The translations under genes were made by a program, and so were the position numbers. From positions 1-8,125 of the forward strand of contig SYIB01000070.1 of assembly GCA_005798965.1 (NCBI GenBank): a stretch of 8,125 nucleotides of DNA. The letters are read 5' to 3'. Below the pieces are notes generated by a model. The model was not told the origin of the DNA. It saw only the letters and a list, made by a program, of their open reading frames with translations, and made no database searches. The stretch comes from Planctomycetia bacterium (GTDB lineage: Bacteria > Planctomycetota > Phycisphaerae > Phycisphaerales > SM1A02). This document shows, in pieces, positions 5,656 through 8,125 of the stretch (its first letter is position 1; every line of letters begins with the position of its first letter).

Positions 5656-7683
5656 TCAGCCCACCCCGCTGTAGATCGCGAGTTCCTTGCGGCGGAACCC
5701 AAGCCAGCCGAGTGCGAGCGCGAGACCGGTCCAGCCGATGCCGATGAAGAGCGCCGACTGCACGAGTGCGTTGATACCGATCGCGCGGCCGTCGACGAGT
5801 GCATCGACCGGCTTGGTCGCACCGAACGCGCCCAGCAGCCACTGGCTCGTGAAGGCGATGCCCTTCACCCCCAGCTGCACCCACTGCAGCACGACCGGGG
5901 TCTCCTCCGCGATGCGGTACTGCTCGACGCTGATCTGGATGAAGGGCGCCAGCTGCGCAGCCACGAAGATCGTGAACGCCAACAAGCAGGCCACCCCGAA
6001 GCTCAGCAGCGTGGCGCTGGCGACACCGAGCATGGCGAGGAAGGCGAGTTTCGTCCACTGCACGCCCATCGCGCGTGCGAAGTTGCCGCCGAAGCTGCCG
6101 ACGGCATACAGGATCTCGATTCCATCGGGATCAAACACGATCGTCCCCTCGCCCGGCGTGAAGTTCGTGCCATCGAAGCCCAGCGACATGATCTCAACGG
6201 TCAGATCGCCGCTCGCATCGATCACATTGGCAGGGATCGGCAGTACGTTCGCTTGCACGGGCACGAACTGCTTGTCGACCCATGATCCATCGGCGAAGCG
6301 GAAGATCACCGGATGCTGCTCGTGCGAGTCGTCTTGGCCGAGGTGGAACTCGTAGCGCAGGGTGACCTGCTCGGTCCCGCGTGGCACGGAAACGTTGCGA
6401 AAGGTGAACACCTTGCCCTGCCCAGCCGGGACCGCGCGTTGCTGGCTGCCGAAGGCGGTGATGCGCTCCTCGGCGAGCTTGATGCGGGTCTCGTAGAGAT
6501 CGCGCTCGCCAGACTCGATCTCGGACTTGAGCACCGGGTCGCTCTCGATCGACTGGTCGACCATCTCGACGAGTCGATCGGGCCGCAGCGACTCGTACTC
6601 GGCGAGCTGCCCCTCGCGGGCAACGAGCACTTCCTCGCGGACAGCGCGAGCATCGAGCGGATCGGCCGCCGGACGCAGCGAGAGGTACTGCACGTAGGCC
6701 ACGATGCAGGTGGCCCCTACGAGCAGGATGCTCGTGTTCACGGCCATGATCCCGAGCCACTTGCCCAGCATGTACTGCGCGCGCGAGACGGGCTTGGTGA
6801 GGAGCTGCCAGATCTGCCGATCGCGCATCTCGAAGGCAACGGTCGAGCACGCGAGCAACAGCGTCATGACCGACGCCACGCTGAAGACCAGGCCGCATCC
6901 GCGGCTGATGAAGGTCTGGATCTGGTAGCGCAGCGGCGACGCCGGATCGATCGAGAGCGGCAGGATCGGGAGCACCACCAGCAGCAGCCCGATGAACGCC
7001 ACGCTGATGCGCTGTCGCTGGGCTTCGCGCATGACGGTTGCGGCGATCGCGAAGACCGGCGAGGCGCCCGAGAGCAGCGCACCGAGCATGCCGACCACGA
7101 GGAGGAACGACAGCGCCAGGGCACCAATGCCCACGAGCGCCAGCGCAAGCGGCACTTCTCCGAACCAGACGGCCACGGCGCCAGCCAGCCCCGAGAGGCT
7201 GGCGATGACGATGAGGTGCATCGCGAGGCCGGACCAGACGCAGCCCAGCGCAAGCACCAGGAGCGCAACCAGCAGGCCGATGCAGTTCTCCAGGCTCTGC
7301 ACCAGTCCCGCCGGCGCCCACGCGGGGAGCGTGGGTGAAACGAGAACGCGAGCCAGGTCGTCCACACCGACCAAGCGCCCCTGCGGATCGGCCATGCGCG
7401 GCACCATGGCCTTCACGCGCGGACCACCGTAGGTGAACTCGCCAACAGTGAGTTCACCACGATCGAGGAGCCCGATCGCCTCCGGAGATCGCTCGTCGAG
7501 GTCGATCGCCGACAGCGCCGACTGCATCTGCGCACGGAGCGCCTGGGCGCGGACCGCTGCGAGCACGAGAGGCATGGCCGAGCCGATGATCAAGAGCGCG
7601 GCAAGAATCGACAGCACCACCTTGCCGCGGCGCATCTGCGCGAAGCCGGCCAATCGATCGAGCCTGGACCGGAGGGAGAACAT
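5656..7683 (-). CDS. ABC-2 type transporter permease with large extracytoplasmic insertion
   Basis: This 675-residue protein is an integral membrane permease of the ABC-2 group, the kind often annotated as involved in multi-copper enzyme maturation (NosY-like). Hydrophobic segments are at about 22-44, 132-150, 153-175, 178-205, 226-246, 262-283, 307-332, 545-580 and 638-662. The family signature is at 285-311: EMRDRQIWQLLTKPVSRAQY followed by MLGKWLG. Between 333 and 540 lies a soluble part: a charged helical stretch (about 345-410) followed by a beta-rich part (425-530). There is also a soluble region after the first membrane segment (45-130). The C-terminus ends in the FRRKELA motif. The start overlaps the stop of the upstream gene by one base (TGATG), with AAGGGG and AGGA before it. 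It should pair with the ATPase encoded just upstream. The substrate is unknown. Confidence 0.88.
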   Translation of the reverse strand: MFSLRSRLDRLAGFAQMRRGKVVLSILAALLIIGSAMPLVLAAVRAQALRAQMQSALSAIDLDERSPEAIGLLDRGELTVGEFTYGGPRVKAMVPRMADPQGRLVGVDDLARVLVSPTLPAWAPAGLVQSLENCIGLLVALLVLALGCVWSGLAMHLIVIASLSGLAGAVAVWFGEVPLALALVGIGALALSFLLVVGMLGALLSGASPVFAIAATVMREAQRQRISVAFIGLLLVVLPILPLSIDPASPLRYQIQTFISRGCGLVFSVASVMTLLLACSTVAFEMRDRQIWQLLTKPVSRAQYMLGKWLGIMAVNTSILLVGATCIVAYVQYLSLRPAADPLDARAVREEVLVAREGQLAEYESLRPDRLVEMVDQSIESDPVLKSEIESGERDLYETRIKLAEERITAFGSQQRAVPAGQGKVFTFRNVSVPRGTEQVTLRYEFHLGQDDSHEQHPVIFRFADGSWVDKQFVPVQANVLPIPANVIDASGDLTVEIMSLGFDGTNFTPGEGTIVFDPDGIEILYAVGSFGGNFARAMGVQWTKLAFLAMLGVASATLLSFGVACLLAFTIFVAAQLAPFIQISVEQYRIAEETPVVLQWVQLGVKGIAFTSQWLLGAFGATKPVDALVDGRAIGINALVQSALFIGIGWTGLALALGWLGFRRKELAIYSGVG

Positions 7684-8125
7684 CAGTCCTGCTTCCCCTT
7701 CGATCGTTCCGGGTCGCCACCGAGCAGGCCCTCGATGATCGAGCGATCGACCGCCTTGCCGGCTGCCGTGGAAGTCGCTTCCTTCGCTGACGCGGGCGGG
7801 GCAGCCGGAGCCGACGGAGCGGCCGATGCGGCCAATGGTGCTTGGGGCGAGGCTGGCTTCGATGACGGCACGCCGCTCAGCTCCGCGAGCACATCCTGTT
7901 GCACGGTCGGGGCTGCGACTGGCATCGATGCGGCCACCGCACGATCCTCACCACGCTTGAGGTCCTCAACGAGTTCACGCCCCTCGGACTGGTTCGCCGG
8001 CTCGGCGCCGCCACTGAGGAACCGCGCGGTCTGACCGCCCTGGAGCGCGCCACTGGTGGCAGCCTGCTCGGCCTGAGCCTTGGCGACGAGGCCCATGAAG
8101 AACTCCTCGAGCCGCTGGCGCGCGG
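7683..8125 (-). CDS. C-terminus of a probable ABC transporter ATP-binding protein, cut by window edge
   Basis: The reading frame runs in from beyond the right edge and ends at 7683, giving 146 visible residues. The first complete codons give ARQRLEEFFMGLVAKAQAEQ. The LEEFFMGLV element looks like the short C-terminal helix of ABC ATPases of the CcmA/NosF type, and the gene directly precedes an ABC-2 permease and overlaps it by one base. No Walker or signature motif is inside the window, so the assignment is inferred. The last 120 residues are unusual: low complexity, rich in Ala, Pro and Ser (about 80-115), ending in a short conserved-looking helix AVDRSIIEGLLGG and a charged tail. An alternative is a separate 137-residue protein starting at ATG 8096, which has GAGGAG six bases upstream. 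I favour the longer frame. Confidence 0.5.
   Translation of the reverse strand, partial: ARQRLEEFFMGLVAKAQAEQAATSGALQGGQTARFLSGGAEPANQSEGRELVEDLKRGEDRAVAASMPVAAPTVQQDVLAELSGVPSSKPASPQAPLAASAAPSAPAAPPASAKEATSTAAGKAVDRSIIEGLLGGDPERSKGKQD

Noticed and set aside
2971..6285. A 1104-codon open frame on the plus strand, antisense to yidD, the FAH gene, the 651-residue gene and part of the permease
   Set aside because: Its codons line up exactly with the minus-strand codons of the FAH, 651-residue and permease genes, which share one frame because the gaps are 36 and 3 bases. Antisense stops would need TTA, CTA or TCA sense codons, which are rare at this GC content. The translation is rich in Arg, Asp, His and Val with no domain.
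6313..7338. A 341-codon plus-strand open frame antisense to the permease
   Set aside because: Same frame alignment as the 1104-codon shadow, with a highly charged, repetitive composition and no recognisable domain.

Overview
The window is a gene-dense, high-GC bacterial chromosome segment. Almost every base lies in a gene, and several genes overlap or sit only a few bases apart. No mobile element, CRISPR array, tRNA or rRNA was seen. The best taxonomic guess is Planctomycetota, possibly a Phycisphaerae-like lineage. This rests on the large ABC-2 permease with a big extracytoplasmic insertion, the style of its partner protein, and the RpoZ sequence. It is an inference from protein character, not a marker-gene assignment.

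Left part (1-568). A secreted-protein gene, cut by the window edge, and rpoZ (RNA polymerase omega) both read leftwards. They are separated by 150 bases. An 83-base gap separates rpoZ from a divergent gene. This gap holds two mutually exclusive small hairpins, one of which includes the ribosome binding site of the divergent gene.

Middle part (569-3007). On the plus strand a CLC-type chloride channel or transporter with a C-terminal CBS-like region overlaps rnpA (RNase P protein) by 17 bases. rnpA then runs tail-to-tail into yidD on the minus strand, and the two coding regions share 91 bases. In many bacteria rnpA follows rpmH and is followed by a co-oriented yidD. Here the partners are rearranged.

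Right part (2684-8125). One minus-strand operon reads from the right edge: the C-terminus of a probable ABC ATPase, a 675-residue ABC-2 permease, a 651-residue membrane-anchored protein of unknown function with a TPR-like N-terminal part, a fumarylacetoacetate-hydrolase-family enzyme, and yidD. Junctions are 1-base overlap, 3-base gap, 36-base gap and 4-base overlap, which strongly suggests co-expression and translational coupling. The ATPase, permease and 651-residue protein look like one membrane machine. The hydrolase and YidD may simply ride on the transcript. This unit, and especially the 651-residue protein, is the best candidate here for an undescribed system.
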